Positions 26,499 through 36,142 are shown, numbered from the stretch's first letter. The stretch: 64,000 nucleotides of DNA from Lacihabitans soyangensis (GCF_024343775.1 NZ_RJUF01000005.1:1-64000); one strand, 5' to 3'. Notes: a model not told the origin generated them from the sequence alone. Numbers and translations: made by a program.

Positions 26499-28058
26499 TC
26501 AATTTTGACTGTAAGAACCCGAGGCTATTTTGGTAATGTATATGGTTTTACGGACTTGGGTGAAAGTCGGACTTTGCTTCTTTTTACGCTTTCTCTCCTT
26601 GACCTTTTCACCATTTGGAAGTTTGAGAACCTCCAACTTATTCTTTGAGCCATTGGCAATGAAATAATTATCATACCAAAATTTTACTTCTTGAAACGCA
26701 GGCAAAAAAGATTGATTGGCAGCAGAGGGTTCTTCGTCTGACAATTTATACAAAATAGGTTTTGTACCAATATTAAAGTTTTTTGTGGCCAGATTTCCTC
26801 TCACGCAATATGCCACCGAACCTGCACTATTGAAACTTAGTGGCTGCTTGATTTGTGGACTCATTTGTTTGATATCTATTCTATTCGAAAAAACTTTTCC
26901 GGTGCTCATCTGCACATTGGCAATAAAGCCAACGGCATAATTATAACCAGAGAAAACAGTTTGGGTTCTTGTATTAGACCTTCCAAAACCAGGATTTCTG
27001 GTTGGAGAAAAATTATCATAAGGATTATAAACTTGCTGCGAAACCGTCTTGTATTCTGGTTTATAAAAAGCCCCACCCATTGTCAAACTTTGGTTACTAA
27101 AAATGGGTTCATGCATTAGAAAGGTATATTCCTTCAGGACTTTCTGGAGTTCGGCTTCAGGAATTTCAGACTGAACTTGCAGCAAATCATTATAAGACTT
27201 AAAGGTAATATTGGAGACATTTTTCTTATAATCAGGCAAATAAAACATACCCCTTTGTCCGGTCTTTGATTGATAAGTACCGACAATAACCCTAGAATCA
27301 TCGGCCATTAGAACACTTTTGGCAGTCATTGGAAAATTCCCTGATTTTTGAGAAATCTTACTGGCTTCCAAAACATTGGCAGCAGTATCAAACACCGAAA
27401 CATTCATAAAGGCATCTTTAATAAATTCTCCTTTCTTCTTTTTGGCATTGACATACCCTATTTCCTTAACAGACCAAATACTGTGAATTTTGCCCGTTTT
27501 TTCGTCAAAAATCATTTCTTGCAAAGCCACTTTACCCTTAATATCGAGCTGAATCATTTTTCCTTCTTCACTCTCAAAATCAAAAGTATAGAAAGCCGCA
27601 CCTTCTTTGGTGGCACCGGCAAGCATCACCTTATTCTTCAAAAAAACATAGTTCTGATCATCAAAAAAATCTCGGAGTTCGAAACCTCGGTTTTTAAAAG
27701 CACCAGTCGCCAAATCAAAAATCAGTACTTGGTAGTACATTCCGCTGGTTTCCCTAAAAAGAAAAGTGATTTGTTCTTGATCAAAAGTGTAGGCCGTAGG
27801 AGCTCGTTCGACATCCAAAAAAACATCTGATTCCCATTTTTTTTGCAAATCCCCATCGTACATCACTGCTTTGGCTTTTGCTTGATCGGTTTTAATAAAA
27901 AGCATCAGACCATTTTTGCCAATCGGAATAACATTTTGCCAAGACGGCTTTCCTACTACCTCCAATTCAACGCTTTGGATTATCTGAGCTGTCAGATTCG
28001 TTGAAATCAAAATAAAGAGCAATACAAGTCTCACTGGGCTATTTTTTGGATAAAACAT
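26499..28058 (-). CDS. Secreted hypothetical protein, paralog of the next gene upstream
   Basis: 519 residues from MFYPKNSPVRLVLLFILIST, a signal peptide ending near LTAQ; this start overlaps the preceding gene by 28 nt. No known domain recognised. It is rich in beta strands of propeller type. It shares with the product of 28031-29548 the same length, a VGTYQSKTGQRGMFYLPDYKKN block, a YNPYDNFSPTRNPGFGRS block, a FWYDNYFIANG motif near the end and a final strand (IYITKIASG against CFIQKIAQ). The pair arose by duplication. A basic segment ERKRKKKQ lies near the C-terminus. Function unknown. Confidence 0.75.
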   Translation of the reverse strand: MFYPKNSPVRLVLLFILISTNLTAQIIQSVELEVVGKPSWQNVIPIGKNGLMLFIKTDQAKAKAVMYDGDLQKKWESDVFLDVERAPTAYTFDQEQITFLFRETSGMYYQVLIFDLATGAFKNRGFELRDFFDDQNYVFLKNKVMLAGATKEGAAFYTFDFESEEGKMIQLDIKGKVALQEMIFDEKTGKIHSIWSVKEIGYVNAKKKKGEFIKDAFMNVSVFDTAANVLEASKISQKSGNFPMTAKSVLMADDSRVIVGTYQSKTGQRGMFYLPDYKKNVSNITFKSYNDLLQVQSEIPEAELQKVLKEYTFLMHEPIFSNQSLTMGGAFYKPEYKTVSQQVYNPYDNFSPTRNPGFGRSNTRTQTVFSGYNYAVGFIANVQMSTGKVFSNRIDIKQMSPQIKQPLSFNSAGSVAYCVRGNLATKNFNIGTKPILYKLSDEEPSAANQSFLPAFQEVKFWYDNYFIANGSKNKLEVLKLPNGEKVKERKRKKKQSPTFTQVRKTIYITKIASGSYSQN

Positions 28059-29548
28059 GTTTGCTTGAAATTCGAGTCGTTGTTTTTGATAATTCCCCAA
28101 TTGAAGAAATAGTTATCGTACCAGTGTTCAAAATTTTCGAATTCCGATTTTCTACTTTTTTGAAATATCTCTGGGCTATTTTTTTCAAATGACTCATTTT
28201 GAAGCATTTCACCAGTATTTGTAAACTCTTTGATGTTGAGTTTTTCAGCATTGGTGTAAGACAGAAACGTATTCTTGCCAGCCTGACTAACCTTTATGTG
28301 TGGTCGGAGCTCATAATATTTCAGGTTTTTGTATTGAACAGAGTTGTCCCATTTCAGGTCACCGTTGCCATCAATGGCTATTACCACACCCTCGATGTAT
28401 TTAAAGCCGTCGAAAATGGAAGAATTCCGATTACGAAAACCCCACATAGACGGACTGTTCATCCAATAATAATTATTGATATACTGCCTGCCCCAAACCG
28501 AAGTTGGGTAGAAAAACGGGCTGCTGTACAAGGGTGAGTTCAAAGAATTGTTTCGGAATTCTGGCACAAAAACCTCCGAGGAAATCAACAAATCTTCACC
28601 TGAAGGAATGAGTTCATTGATATGTAAACGGTAATTGAAGTTATATTCAGAACCTTTTTCTTTTTTTCTTTTAACCTGTTTTTCGAGTTTCTCTTTCTGA
28701 CGCTCGTTTAGAAATCCAAAAAAGTTCTTAAACTTATCAAAACTATAATACTTAATATTCTTTAATTGGTCCAAATCAGCCACATAGATCCCTTGTGAGC
28801 TTTGTGAACCATCGCTATTGGCTTTCCCTATTCCGTAGTTTCCGACTAGCAATCTTTTATTTTTAGAGTTAAAAAATTTGGCAGAAAGAAAAGTGTAAGG
28901 CTCTGCTGCTAAAATCGGCATAGATTTCTTTATTTTTCCTGAGAAAAAATATTCCCTGAAAAATATCTGCGTGCTTTTTTTCTGTTTGTTCAGAAAAGCT
29001 ATAACCAATCCGTCGTTGCTCAAATCCACAGACTGAATCAGCGTCTCGCCTTTCAGATTACTCGAATAGTATTTGGGAGCATTGGACTCACTTTCGATAA
29101 ATATCAAAAAAGGCTCATTTTTGACAGAACCACCCAGGCATACCCCAGCATCAGATGCCACAAAATGGCTCAAGGCAAAACCGTTAACTGTTTTTATGGT
29201 AGACTTTTGCACAGCCGCAAACGAAGTAGAAATCTTAAGAAGCTGATAATTTATAGAGTTTTTTTGCTCAAGAAGAAGATATAAAAACTTACCATCATAA
29301 AACTCATCCAGAAAATTCACTCGGTTTGAGATGTCTGTCTCGACCTCCCAGGCCATATGGAGGTCTTTGTCAATCTTCTTTATTTTTAAAAGTCCGGCAT
29401 TTGATTTATCCAATAAAACGAGGCCGTTTTGTTTCAAATTTACAATCCTGACTTGGTTGTTGGCTCCTTGAATGCCAATCTGAACCATATTTTGGGCTTT
29501 TGTACCCAGAAAACAAAAAACAAAAAATACAAAAAGTTTAAATTTCAT
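28031..29548 (-). CDS. Secreted hypothetical protein, paralog of the downstream gene
   Basis: 505 residues. Signal peptide MKFKLFVFFVFCFLGTKAQ. No known domain recognised; repeated strand pairs such as GLVLLDKSNAGLLKIKKIDKDL and GVVIAIDGNGDLKWDNSVQYKN suggest a beta propeller. Motifs shared with its neighbour are VGNYGIGKANSDGSQSSQGIYVADL, VFVPEFRNN and HWYDNYFFNWG. A basic stretch (EKLEKQVKRKKEKG, about 290) is unlike the rest. It overlaps the EVE gene by 11 nt and the second paralog by 28 nt, so all three are translated from one transcript. Function unknown. Confidence 0.75.
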   Translation of the reverse strand: MKFKLFVFFVFCFLGTKAQNMVQIGIQGANNQVRIVNLKQNGLVLLDKSNAGLLKIKKIDKDLHMAWEVETDISNRVNFLDEFYDGKFLYLLLEQKNSINYQLLKISTSFAAVQKSTIKTVNGFALSHFVASDAGVCLGGSVKNEPFLIFIESESNAPKYYSSNLKGETLIQSVDLSNDGLVIAFLNKQKKSTQIFFREYFFSGKIKKSMPILAAEPYTFLSAKFFNSKNKRLLVGNYGIGKANSDGSQSSQGIYVADLDQLKNIKYYSFDKFKNFFGFLNERQKEKLEKQVKRKKEKGSEYNFNYRLHINELIPSGEDLLISSEVFVPEFRNNSLNSPLYSSPFFYPTSVWGRQYINNYYWMNSPSMWGFRNRNSSIFDGFKYIEGVVIAIDGNGDLKWDNSVQYKNLKYYELRPHIKVSQAGKNTFLSYTNAEKLNIKEFTNTGEMLQNESFEKNSPEIFQKSRKSEFENFEHWYDNYFFNWGIIKNNDSNFKQTCFIQKIAQ

Positions 29549-29948
29549 TTGCTAATTCCATGATTCTATCGAATTCCTCAACCTTGACCGGCACCACCGA
29601 AAGTCTCGAGAGTTTCACCATGGCCATGTTTTGAAGAATCGGATCTGTTTTAATTGTCTTTAAAGAGACAGGTTTCGGTAGTTTTTCAACTGGCACCAAA
29701 TCCACCACAACCCATCTTGGGTCATCAGCGGTTGGGTCAGGGTAATGTTCTTTAACCACTTTGGCTATACCGACTATCTCCAAACCTTCGTTTGAATGAT
29801 AAAAAAGCACCAAGTCGCCCTCTTTCATTGCTACAAGGTTTAGCCTTGCCGCATAATTCCTGACTCCGTCCCACATATCTCCGCCTTTACTAACGAAAAA
29901 GTCCCAAGAAAATTTAAACGGCTCCGATTTTACCAACCAATAATTCAT
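29538..29948 (-). CDS. EVE (PUA-like) domain protein
   Basis: 136 residues from MNYWLVKSEPFKFSWDFF, with three upstream codons dropped. The family opening YWLVKSEP is followed by WDGVRNYAARLNLVAMKEGDLVLFYHS, EIVGIAKVVKEHYPDPTADDPRWVVVDLVPV and a final MVKLSRLSVVPVKVEEFDRI. EVE domains bind modified bases in DNA or RNA (THYN1 family). The single-domain form is widespread as a housekeeping protein. It begins 11 nt after the DUF2452 gene. Confidence 0.92.
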   Translation of the reverse strand: MNYWLVKSEPFKFSWDFFVSKGGDMWDGVRNYAARLNLVAMKEGDLVLFYHSNEGLEIVGIAKVVKEHYPDPTADDPRWVVVDLVPVEKLPKPVSLKTIKTDPILQNMAMVKLSRLSVVPVKVEEFDRIMELANEI

Positions 29949-29959
29949 AAATACCACTA

Positions 29960-30409
29960 TTATAATTCTACATCAATTTCTTCTTCATTCATAAATTCCA
30001 CTTTCCAGGTATGGTCAGCCAATAGATAAACCTTTGCCAAAAACCTCGTAAAAGGAAATTTCCTACCCCACTCATTCTGCCCAACCATAGAGAGGACGTC
30101 GCCACCATCCGGCCGCTCGTAGAGATAATAGGTATGATTGATGATAGGCTCGAAACTCATTTGAGCATCATATATACGTTCAGAAATTTCTATACGATTG
30201 TTAATTTCTTGAGCTTGCTTGCCCAAAAGCTCTATCTGTCTATAAATTTTATGCAAAGAATCTTGCGTCTGTTGACGCATGGCCATTTGGGCCTTTCCCT
30301 TTACTTTGCCCATGTCTTCTGGCCTGATAACTGCAGAACCAGCAGTATGTGCATACCCTATCAAACCTGGGTTTCTCGAAACATTTTTTTTGTCTAAAGC
30401 GTCGCTCAC
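29960..30409 (-). CDS. DUF2452 protein
   Basis: 149 residues. The conserved DUF2452 pattern is visible: NPGLIGYAHTAGSAVIRPEDMGKVKGKAQMAMRQQT, a helical stretch HKIYRQIELLGKQAQEINNRIEISERIYDA, then FEPIINHTYYLYERPDGGDVLSMVGQNEWGR. The fold has a long predicted coiled region in the middle. No signal peptide, so probably cytoplasmic. Function unknown. First gene of the tightly packed minus-strand run that ends with infC. Confidence 0.85.
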   Translation of the reverse strand: MSDALDKKNVSRNPGLIGYAHTAGSAVIRPEDMGKVKGKAQMAMRQQTQDSLHKIYRQIELLGKQAQEINNRIEISERIYDAQMSFEPIINHTYYLYERPDGGDVLSMVGQNEWGRKFPFTRFLAKVYLLADHTWKVEFMNEEEIDVEL

Positions 30410-30584
30410 AATTAATTTTTTATTGGGTAAACCGTATTAAAATAGAAATGTTTTCTTTCGTAAAAATAAGAAATCTTTGTCGAACGTTAAAAACAATGAT
30501 ATCAAAAGAATATTTCAACCATAAAAGGTCGATTTACGTATCCTATATTTTATCTTTACAAAATCTTAAAATTTATCAATAACA

Positions 30585-31043
30585 ATGACGAACAACTCAA
30601 CTATCGACAGAAAAGACTTCCTCAAACAAGTAGGAATGGGATTTGGAGCTATAATGCTCATGAACTGCCTTCAAAGTTGCTCAGAAACTGAAATACCAGA
30701 TCCAAACCCAATGCCAAACACCGGTAAATTAGATTTTTCAATAGATATTACAGCGTCTGGTAATACTGCATTGCAAACCAAAGGTGGTTTTTTGGTAGTT
30801 TCAGACAAAAAAGTAATCATAGCGAGAACTTTGGCCGATCAGTGGATAGCCGTTTCATCGGCCTGTACTCACCAAGGTACCACTATTAATTACAGAGCTA
30901 ACTCAAATGATTTCTTATGTCCAAACCATCAATCTACTTTTAGTGCAACAGGTGCGGTTACAAAATCTCCAGCGTCCTCGCCGCTTACCAAATACAATGT
31001 AACCTTCTCTGCCAACACTAACACCATTCGCGTGTTTGAATAA
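30585..31043 (+). CDS. Rieske [2Fe-2S] lipoprotein
   Basis: 152 residues. The leader has a twin-arginine-like DRKDFLKQVGMGFG and a lipobox-like LQSC near residue 32. The Rieske cluster ligands are in CTHQGT and CPNHQS (CxH...CxxH), spaced as usual. The rest shows FLVVSDKKVIIARTL and a final strand. Likely a membrane-anchored electron carrier facing the periplasm. No cytochrome b gene is nearby, so its partner is unknown. menE starts 3 nt after the stop. Confidence 0.9.
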   Translation: MTNNSTIDRKDFLKQVGMGFGAIMLMNCLQSCSETEIPDPNPMPNTGKLDFSIDITASGNTALQTKGGFLVVSDKKVIIARTLADQWIAVSSACTHQGTTINYRANSNDFLCPNHQSTFSATGAVTKSPASSPLTKYNVTFSANTNTIRVFE

Positions 31044-31046
31044 AAT

Positions 31047-32102
31047 ATGCTATATTTTTCTAAAGAAGGTGAACTGATAAATACTGAAAATGGCAATTTG
31101 TATTATAAAAAAGCCATGCAGATACTGGACGATTGGAATTTCGGCAAGACTGAATTTGAAATAAAAACAAGCGGTTCTACCGGAATTCCAAAAACCATAC
31201 AACTTAAAAGAGAATTAATAAAGGCCTCTGTAGAAATGACCCAAGAGGCATTTGGCCTATACGATGGTCACCTGTTTTTTTGCTGCCTAAATATCGAAAA
31301 CATTGCTGGTTTGATGATGCTCCTGCGTTCACAACAGCTGAAAGGCGAGTTAATGTTGGTAGAACCCAGCTCTGACCCCTTAGAAAAACTTGGAAATCTG
31401 GATTATCTCTTCTCGGACAACCGAGGTCGGAATGTCTTCGCATTTGTGCCTCTGCAACTGCAAAAGCTATTAGAAAATGAAAAGTACATCCAAATTCTAA
31501 AAACAGCAAAAACAATTTTGGTTGGTGGAGCAGCCATGAATGCCGAACTAAAAGCAAAAATTGCAGAATTATACTTGCCAGTTTATGAAACCTATGGCAT
31601 GACCGAAACTATCAGCCACATTGCCATAAAAAACATTCGTTTGGAAGAAGATGCCTTTAAAACTTTGGAAGGTGTTGAGATTAAGCTTAACGATTCAGGG
31701 TGTTTAATGATTAAAGCCCCCACAACGAACTTCGAATGGATAAGCACCAACGACATTGTGGAAATCATTGACAGTAAAACCTTTAGACTTATCGGTAGAT
31801 TCGACAATATCATCAATAGTGGTGGCGTAAAGATTCAACTAGAAGAAGTTGAAAGGAAAATAGAGGAGAATCTTAAGATAGGAAACAGGTATTTTTGTTA
31901 CGGAATGCCAGACGAAAAACTGGGTCAAAAGTTGGTTCTGATTGTAGAATCCAAAGAAATGTCGATTTCTAAAGAGCAATTGTCGACTATATTGAGTAAA
32001 TTTGAGGTTCCAAAAGAAATTTATTTTGTAGAGAAATTCTCGGAAACCTCCTCTTCAAAAGTTGACAAACGCAAAACCATAGATGAAATCCTTAATTCTT
32101 AG
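31047..32102 (+). CDS. menE: o-Succinylbenzoate-CoA ligase-like AMP-binding enzyme
   Basis: 351 residues, an ANL-superfamily enzyme of the short kind seen as MenE in Bacteroidota. The P-loop is EIKTSGSTGIPKTIQL; further motifs are ILVGGAAMN, YETYGMTETISHIA, and the hinge RLIGRFDNIINSGGVKIQLEEVE. The C-terminal domain Lys is in SSSKVDKRKT. MenE makes the CoA ester in menaquinone synthesis. Other men genes are not adjacent, so assignment rests on length and motifs. It overlaps the next gene by 20 nt. Confidence 0.82.
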   Translation: MLYFSKEGELINTENGNLYYKKAMQILDDWNFGKTEFEIKTSGSTGIPKTIQLKRELIKASVEMTQEAFGLYDGHLFFCCLNIENIAGLMMLLRSQQLKGELMLVEPSSDPLEKLGNLDYLFSDNRGRNVFAFVPLQLQKLLENEKYIQILKTAKTILVGGAAMNAELKAKIAELYLPVYETYGMTETISHIAIKNIRLEEDAFKTLEGVEIKLNDSGCLMIKAPTTNFEWISTNDIVEIIDSKTFRLIGRFDNIINSGGVKIQLEEVERKIEENLKIGNRYFCYGMPDEKLGQKLVLIVESKEMSISKEQLSTILSKFEVPKEIYFVEKFSETSSSKVDKRKTIDEILNS

Positions 32103-32790
32103 ATTCCAAACCTCAGCACTGATCCCGGCCCCTTACGCCCATGCTATTGAAGTTACTTTCTCGTTGGCTCAGAAAAATTTGGAGTATAAGTTTGAGCTTG
32201 AATACCTTGATAGAGACCAGTTAACCAAGGAGGAAATATTGGATGAGGGTTTTTCGATGGAAGATAACCTCACCCTTTCGGGTCAATTGCCCACAGTTTG
32301 GAAAGAACAATTGGAAAATTTGGTACTTAAAACCGAAAAAACTTATCCGCAAGAGTTAGAAGACGACCAAGAATTTTGGGATTTAGAAATCGGTAAGGAG
32401 AACTTTTATCCTAAGAACACCAAACACTGGAAAGAGTTTATAGAAGAACTACAACAAGCTGTAATTGAGCAAAATAAACTAGAAAACCCGCTTCAAATTA
32501 CCATAATAAGAGCCGATAACCAGACTCAAAAAGAATACAAAATCGAGGGAAATTTTGAGCACAAATCGCTGACAATTGAAAGTTCAGAGAAACAGTCCCA
32601 ACTGCCTTGGACTAAACTGAAGCCTTTGTTGAGAGACTTTTATTCGGCAGAGTTTGACTACGAAAAAGCCACTGAAAAGCTACCAAAAAAGACAGGTTTG
32701 TTCCTAAACTTTGGAGATGAATATTGGTTTGAATTGGGGAAATCTTATTTGACAAAACCTTCAAAAATTACTTCTTGGCTCGAAAACTAA
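32083..32790 (+). CDS. Conserved hypothetical protein
   Basis: 235 residues, acidic, no signal peptide and no membrane segment, so probably cytoplasmic. I do not recognise a family. Visible features are a start MKSLILRFQTSALIPAPYAHAIEVTFS, an acidic stretch EDDQEFWDLEIG, and a late LFLNFGDEYWFELGKSYL. The start overlaps menE by 20 nt, implying translational coupling. Its 3' end overlaps the convergent XRE gene by 23 nt. Confidence 0.7.
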   Translation: MKSLILRFQTSALIPAPYAHAIEVTFSLAQKNLEYKFELEYLDRDQLTKEEILDEGFSMEDNLTLSGQLPTVWKEQLENLVLKTEKTYPQELEDDQEFWDLEIGKENFYPKNTKHWKEFIEELQQAVIEQNKLENPLQITIIRADNQTQKEYKIEGNFEHKSLTIESSEKQSQLPWTKLKPLLRDFYSAEFDYEKATEKLPKKTGLFLNFGDEYWFELGKSYLTKPSKITSWLEN

Positions 32791-33637
32791 GAAGAAAATC
32801 AAGTTCCGTTTTTAGACTATCTACCTTATCTTGAATACTTTCCAAAGAAATATCTGGTAAAGGCATGGCCTTGCTGATGTAACTTATTGGCTTCCAAATT
32901 TCTTTTATTTCAGAAGCTTTTATTTCCTGACTTTGGGTATTGGCTTTGTCTGAACTCGTCAACAAGACACCTTTGATATGAATCTGATTATATAATCTTC
33001 TGTACTTAAATCCATATAATCTACTAATGAGCAAGTGATTTTCACCTTCGACTATTTGGTTAAAATCCGATACTTTTTCAGCTATGAGAATACAGTTTTC
33101 TAAAGGAAAATCAACAGGAGCATCAAAGGCTCGTAGATTTTCTTGCGTAAAAAAGGGCAAACTGATAGAAGGCAAATTCTCAGCAAATTGCTCAAAGGTT
33201 TCCCCGCTCAGGTACTTTTCAAAAAGATTGGCATTTATGTATTTTATTCCCTTCTCTTTTGCTGGAAATGTACTAACAGAAACCGACTTAACCGGCTCAA
33301 AAAGTGAAGGTTGCACACTTGGAATTTCCCTGTTTGTATGTTGAAATGCCGTACGTTTCTCTATCGGGAATGGAGCCTCTTCTTTACTATCAGAATTAAA
33401 AGAACCTGCATCAGGCCTTTTATTAAACTCTCTCTCGTAGGAATAATTAATGAGTTGATCCAGAGTTATTCCAAAAACTCTTGAAATCTTATTCAAGTTT
33501 TCGGCTGGCGGAACAGCCCTATTCTCTTCATAGGCCCCAATTAATGAACGTTTTATACCCAAAACCTCGGCAAACTTCTCCTGGGTCATTCCCATTCGTT
33601 TGCGTAAAACTTTGATATTTTCGTTAACTAAAGGCAT
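32768..33637 (-). CDS. XRE-family regulator with degenerate S24-like C-terminal domain
   Basis: 289 residues. The helix-turn-helix is at 6-62 (NIKVLRKRMGMTQEKFAEVLGIKRSLIGAYEENRAVPPAENLNKISRVFGI). A variable linker follows. Residues about 150-250 look like the peptidase S24/LexA sensor fold (SLPFFTQENLRAFDAP, NCILIAEKV, YRRLYNQIHIKGVLLTS) without a clear Ser-Lys catalytic pair. A short coiled coil ends the protein (LESIQDKVDSLKTELDFLL). Target genes unknown. TATATTTG at 33655-33662 gives a -7 element 18 nt ahead of the start. Confidence 0.85.
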   Translation of the reverse strand: MPLVNENIKVLRKRMGMTQEKFAEVLGIKRSLIGAYEENRAVPPAENLNKISRVFGITLDQLINYSYEREFNKRPDAGSFNSDSKEEAPFPIEKRTAFQHTNREIPSVQPSLFEPVKSVSVSTFPAKEKGIKYINANLFEKYLSGETFEQFAENLPSISLPFFTQENLRAFDAPVDFPLENCILIAEKVSDFNQIVEGENHLLISRLYGFKYRRLYNQIHIKGVLLTSSDKANTQSQEIKASEIKEIWKPISYISKAMPLPDISLESIQDKVDSLKTELDFLLSFRAKK

Positions 33638-33654
33638 TTAAAAAGAATAATATT

Positions 33655-33662
33655 CAAATATA
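33655..33662 (-). promoter_or_regulatory. -7 promoter element of the XRE regulator gene
   Basis: TATATTTG on the minus strand; the nearest upstream TTG is only 13 nt away, shorter than usual. Confidence 0.35.
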
Positions 33663-33699
33663 ATTGTATTAAAAGCAACTGAAAGTATTTTGCTAAAAT

Positions 33700-34236
33700 T
33701 TATATCGTTTCTATAACCAAATTGTGATTGGTATAAATACAAATATCCGCAGCAATGGTCAAACCTTCTTTCACCATTTCCTCCGCGGTTAAATGGGTGG
33801 CATGTTTTTTCAAAGCTAAGGCTGCAGACTGTGCATACATGCTTCCAGAACCTATAGCGGCCACATTGTTGTCAGGCTCTAATACGTCGCCAGTGCCAGA
33901 TATTATCAACATCTCCTCGGCGTTGGCCACGATCATCATGGCTTCCAATCTACGCAAATATCGGTCTGTTCTCCAGTCTTTGGCCAATTCTATGGCCGCA
34001 CGCTTCATGTTGCCCCCATAGCTGTTTATTTTCTCCTCAAATTTCTCAATTAGCGTAAACGCATCGGCTGTAGAACCAGCAAAGCCTGCCAAAATTTTAC
34101 CACCAACCAATCTTCTGATTTTCTTTACATTAGACTTGGCCACGGTATTGCCCATAGTTGCTTGTCCGTCTGCTCCCAAGGCAATTTTGCCATTGTGCAG
34201 AATTCCCAAGACGGTTGTCGATTTAATTTTTTCCAT
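33700..34236 (-). CDS. hslV: ATP-dependent protease subunit HslV
   Basis: 178 residues. The N-terminus [29 protein letters not shown] places the catalytic Thr (TTVLGI) after a short propeptide, as usual. Other motifs: [41 protein letters not shown] and [17 protein letters not shown]. HslV forms the proteasome-like peptidase core with the HslU ATPase. No hslU gene is next to it here. Confidence 0.96.
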   Translation of the reverse strand: MEKIKSTTVLGILHNGKIALGADGQATMGNTVAKSNVKKIRRLVGGKILAGFAGSTADAFTLIEKFEEKINSYGGNMKRAAIELAKDWRTDRYLRRLEAMMIVANAEEMLIISGTGDVLEPDNNVAAIGSGSMYAQSAALALKKHATHLTAEEMVKEGLTIAADICIYTNHNLVIETI

Positions 34237-34246
34237 TGTTTATAAA

Positions 34247-34288
34247 AAAATAAATCCCTCCGAAATAGATGCGAAGGGATTCAATTTA
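34247..34288 (-). terminator. Terminator between pdhC and hslV
   Basis: AAATAAAT-CCC and GGGATT...ATTTATTT arms flank an inner CG pair, and the minus strand continues with T. The stem is interrupted. It would end the pdhC transcript before hslV. Confidence 0.5.
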
Positions 34289-34300
34289 TTTCGTTTTGTA

Positions 34301-35941
34301 TTAAACCAAAAGTTTGTAAGGTTGCTCCAAAAGCTCTTTAAGCGTCACTAAAAATGCTGCTCCTGTGGCTCCATCTACCACTCTGTGGTCACAAGTCAAA
34401 GTTACCTTCATTACATTGGTAGCATAAAACTGTCCGTTTTTCACTGCCACCGTTTCTTTAATTCCTCCTACAGAAAGAATACACGATTCATTTTTCGGAT
34501 TGTTAATAATTGAGGTAAATTGTTCAATTCCAAACATGCCTAAGTTACTTACGGTAAAGGTATTACCTTCCCAATCAGCAGGTTGCAATTTGCCATTCTT
34601 TGCTTTTCCACCCAGATCTTTGGTAGTGGCTGCCAACACAGACAAAGGCAAGGTATCAGCGAAACGAATCACTGGTACGATTAAACCTTCAGGAATAGCC
34701 ACTGCCATACCGATGTGTACATGGTTATTTTTACGAATACTATCTCCTCTCCATGATGAGTTCACGTTTGGATGTTTTTTCAAAGCAACTCCACAAGCTT
34801 TCAATACCATGTCGTTGAATGATATCTTCACTGGTGATGACTCGTTCATGATTCCTCGTGCTTCGATAGACTTGTCCATGTTGATTTCCATGGTTAGAGA
34901 AAAATCAACCGCTGTAGATTGAGAATCGGCCAAACTTCTGGCGATTGCCTTACGCATTTGTGTAAGACCTGTTTCCTCAAAGCTTTCAACACCTGAACTA
35001 GTCGGTACCGGAGCACCAGTTGATGCAGCAGCCTGAGGTTTAGCAGAAGGAACATATCCATCCACGTCAGCTTTTACTATTCTACCGCCTTCACCCGAAC
35101 CTTTAATGTCACCTATATTGATGCCTTTTTCTTTGGCCAAACTTTTTGCCAAAGGAGATGCAAGAATTCTTCCGTCTGAATTTTGAGTTTCAACAACTGG
35201 TGCTGAAACAGGTGCTACCACCGGAGCTGGAGTACTGATGGCAGGAGCAGCGGCAACTTTCGGAGCCTCTGGTGCGGGTGCGGCCACAGTGGCTTTGGGA
35301 GTACTTTGGGCTTTTATCAAAGTTTCAAAATCAGCACCTTCCTCGCCTATGACAGCAATTACTGAGTTTACTGGAGCTGCTTCACCTTCTTTGACACCTA
35401 TATATAACAATTTACCATCCTCATAAGCTTCTATTTCCATGGTAGCTTTGTCGGTTTCTATCTCGGCCAACATATCGCCAGATTTTATAGAATCACCCAC
35501 TTTTTTCAACCATTTGTGAATCACACCTTCAGTCATGGTATCACTCAAAAGTGGCATTTGCACAACGGTGGCTTTTATATTAGAAGTATCAATGACTGCA
35601 ACCGCAGCTGGAGTAGCAACTTCAACCACTGGAGCAGCTTCAACCGCCGCAGGGGTAGCAACAGGGGCCGAACCTCCGCTAAGAAGGGCTTGGTAATCCT
35701 CACCAGGGGCACCTATAACCGCTATTACAGCGTCAATCGGCACCGCCTTACCTTTTTCAACTCCAATATACAATATCGTACCATCGTAGTAAGACTCCAT
35801 GTCCATGGTGGCTTTGTCAGTTTCTACTTCCGCCAAAATATCACCTGATTTTACGACATCACCCACTTTGACATTCCATGCGGCTATTACGCCTTCTTCC
35901 ATGGTATCACTCATTTTGGGCATTCTAATAACTTCTGCCAT
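34301..35941 (-). CDS. pdhC: Dihydrolipoamide acetyltransferase, pyruvate dehydrogenase E2
   Basis: 546 residues with two tandem lipoyl domains (lipoyl-Lys in ETDKATMDMES near 40 and ETDKATMEIEA near 158), Ala/Pro-rich linkers, an E1/E3-binding domain (ILASPLAKSLAKEKGINIGDIKGSGEGGRIVKADV, about 258-292) and the acyltransferase domain ending in TCDHRVVDGATGAAFLVTL (catalytic His and Asp). It transfers acetyl to CoA in the pyruvate dehydrogenase complex. Two lipoyl domains and MAEVIRMPKMSDTMEEG opening are typical for Bacteroidota. E1 and E3 genes are not adjacent. Confidence 0.94.
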   Translation of the reverse strand: MAEVIRMPKMSDTMEEGVIAAWNVKVGDVVKSGDILAEVETDKATMDMESYYDGTILYIGVEKGKAVPIDAVIAVIGAPGEDYQALLSGGSAPVATPAAVEAAPVVEVATPAAVAVIDTSNIKATVVQMPLLSDTMTEGVIHKWLKKVGDSIKSGDMLAEIETDKATMEIEAYEDGKLLYIGVKEGEAAPVNSVIAVIGEEGADFETLIKAQSTPKATVAAPAPEAPKVAAAPAISTPAPVVAPVSAPVVETQNSDGRILASPLAKSLAKEKGINIGDIKGSGEGGRIVKADVDGYVPSAKPQAAASTGAPVPTSSGVESFEETGLTQMRKAIARSLADSQSTAVDFSLTMEINMDKSIEARGIMNESSPVKISFNDMVLKACGVALKKHPNVNSSWRGDSIRKNNHVHIGMAVAIPEGLIVPVIRFADTLPLSVLAATTKDLGGKAKNGKLQPADWEGNTFTVSNLGMFGIEQFTSIINNPKNESCILSVGGIKETVAVKNGQFYATNVMKVTLTCDHRVVDGATGAAFLVTLKELLEQPYKLLV

Positions 35942-36142
35942 ATTTATTATTTTTTTGCTTAGAATTAAATGCTTTAGGCTAAAATTGATTTTCGTCTCAA
36001 AGTTCCCTAAAAACTTTTTTATATTTTAATATTCTATCCTATTTTATTCTGAAATAATGCTCTAAAAAACTACAGAACAATATTCCGCAGAATCAACCGC
36101 CATAATATTGACTATTACAATCAAGTCGGGTTGAATTTATGC

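Noticed and set aside
27348-27830. 160-codon plus-strand open frame in the secreted paralog gene
   Set aside because: Antisense to a signal-peptide protein with a matched paralog; no independent support.
30410-30584. Small ORF at 30349-30582
   Set aside because: Overlaps the DUF2452 start region antisense, lacks features; region is more likely the divergent promoter spacer.
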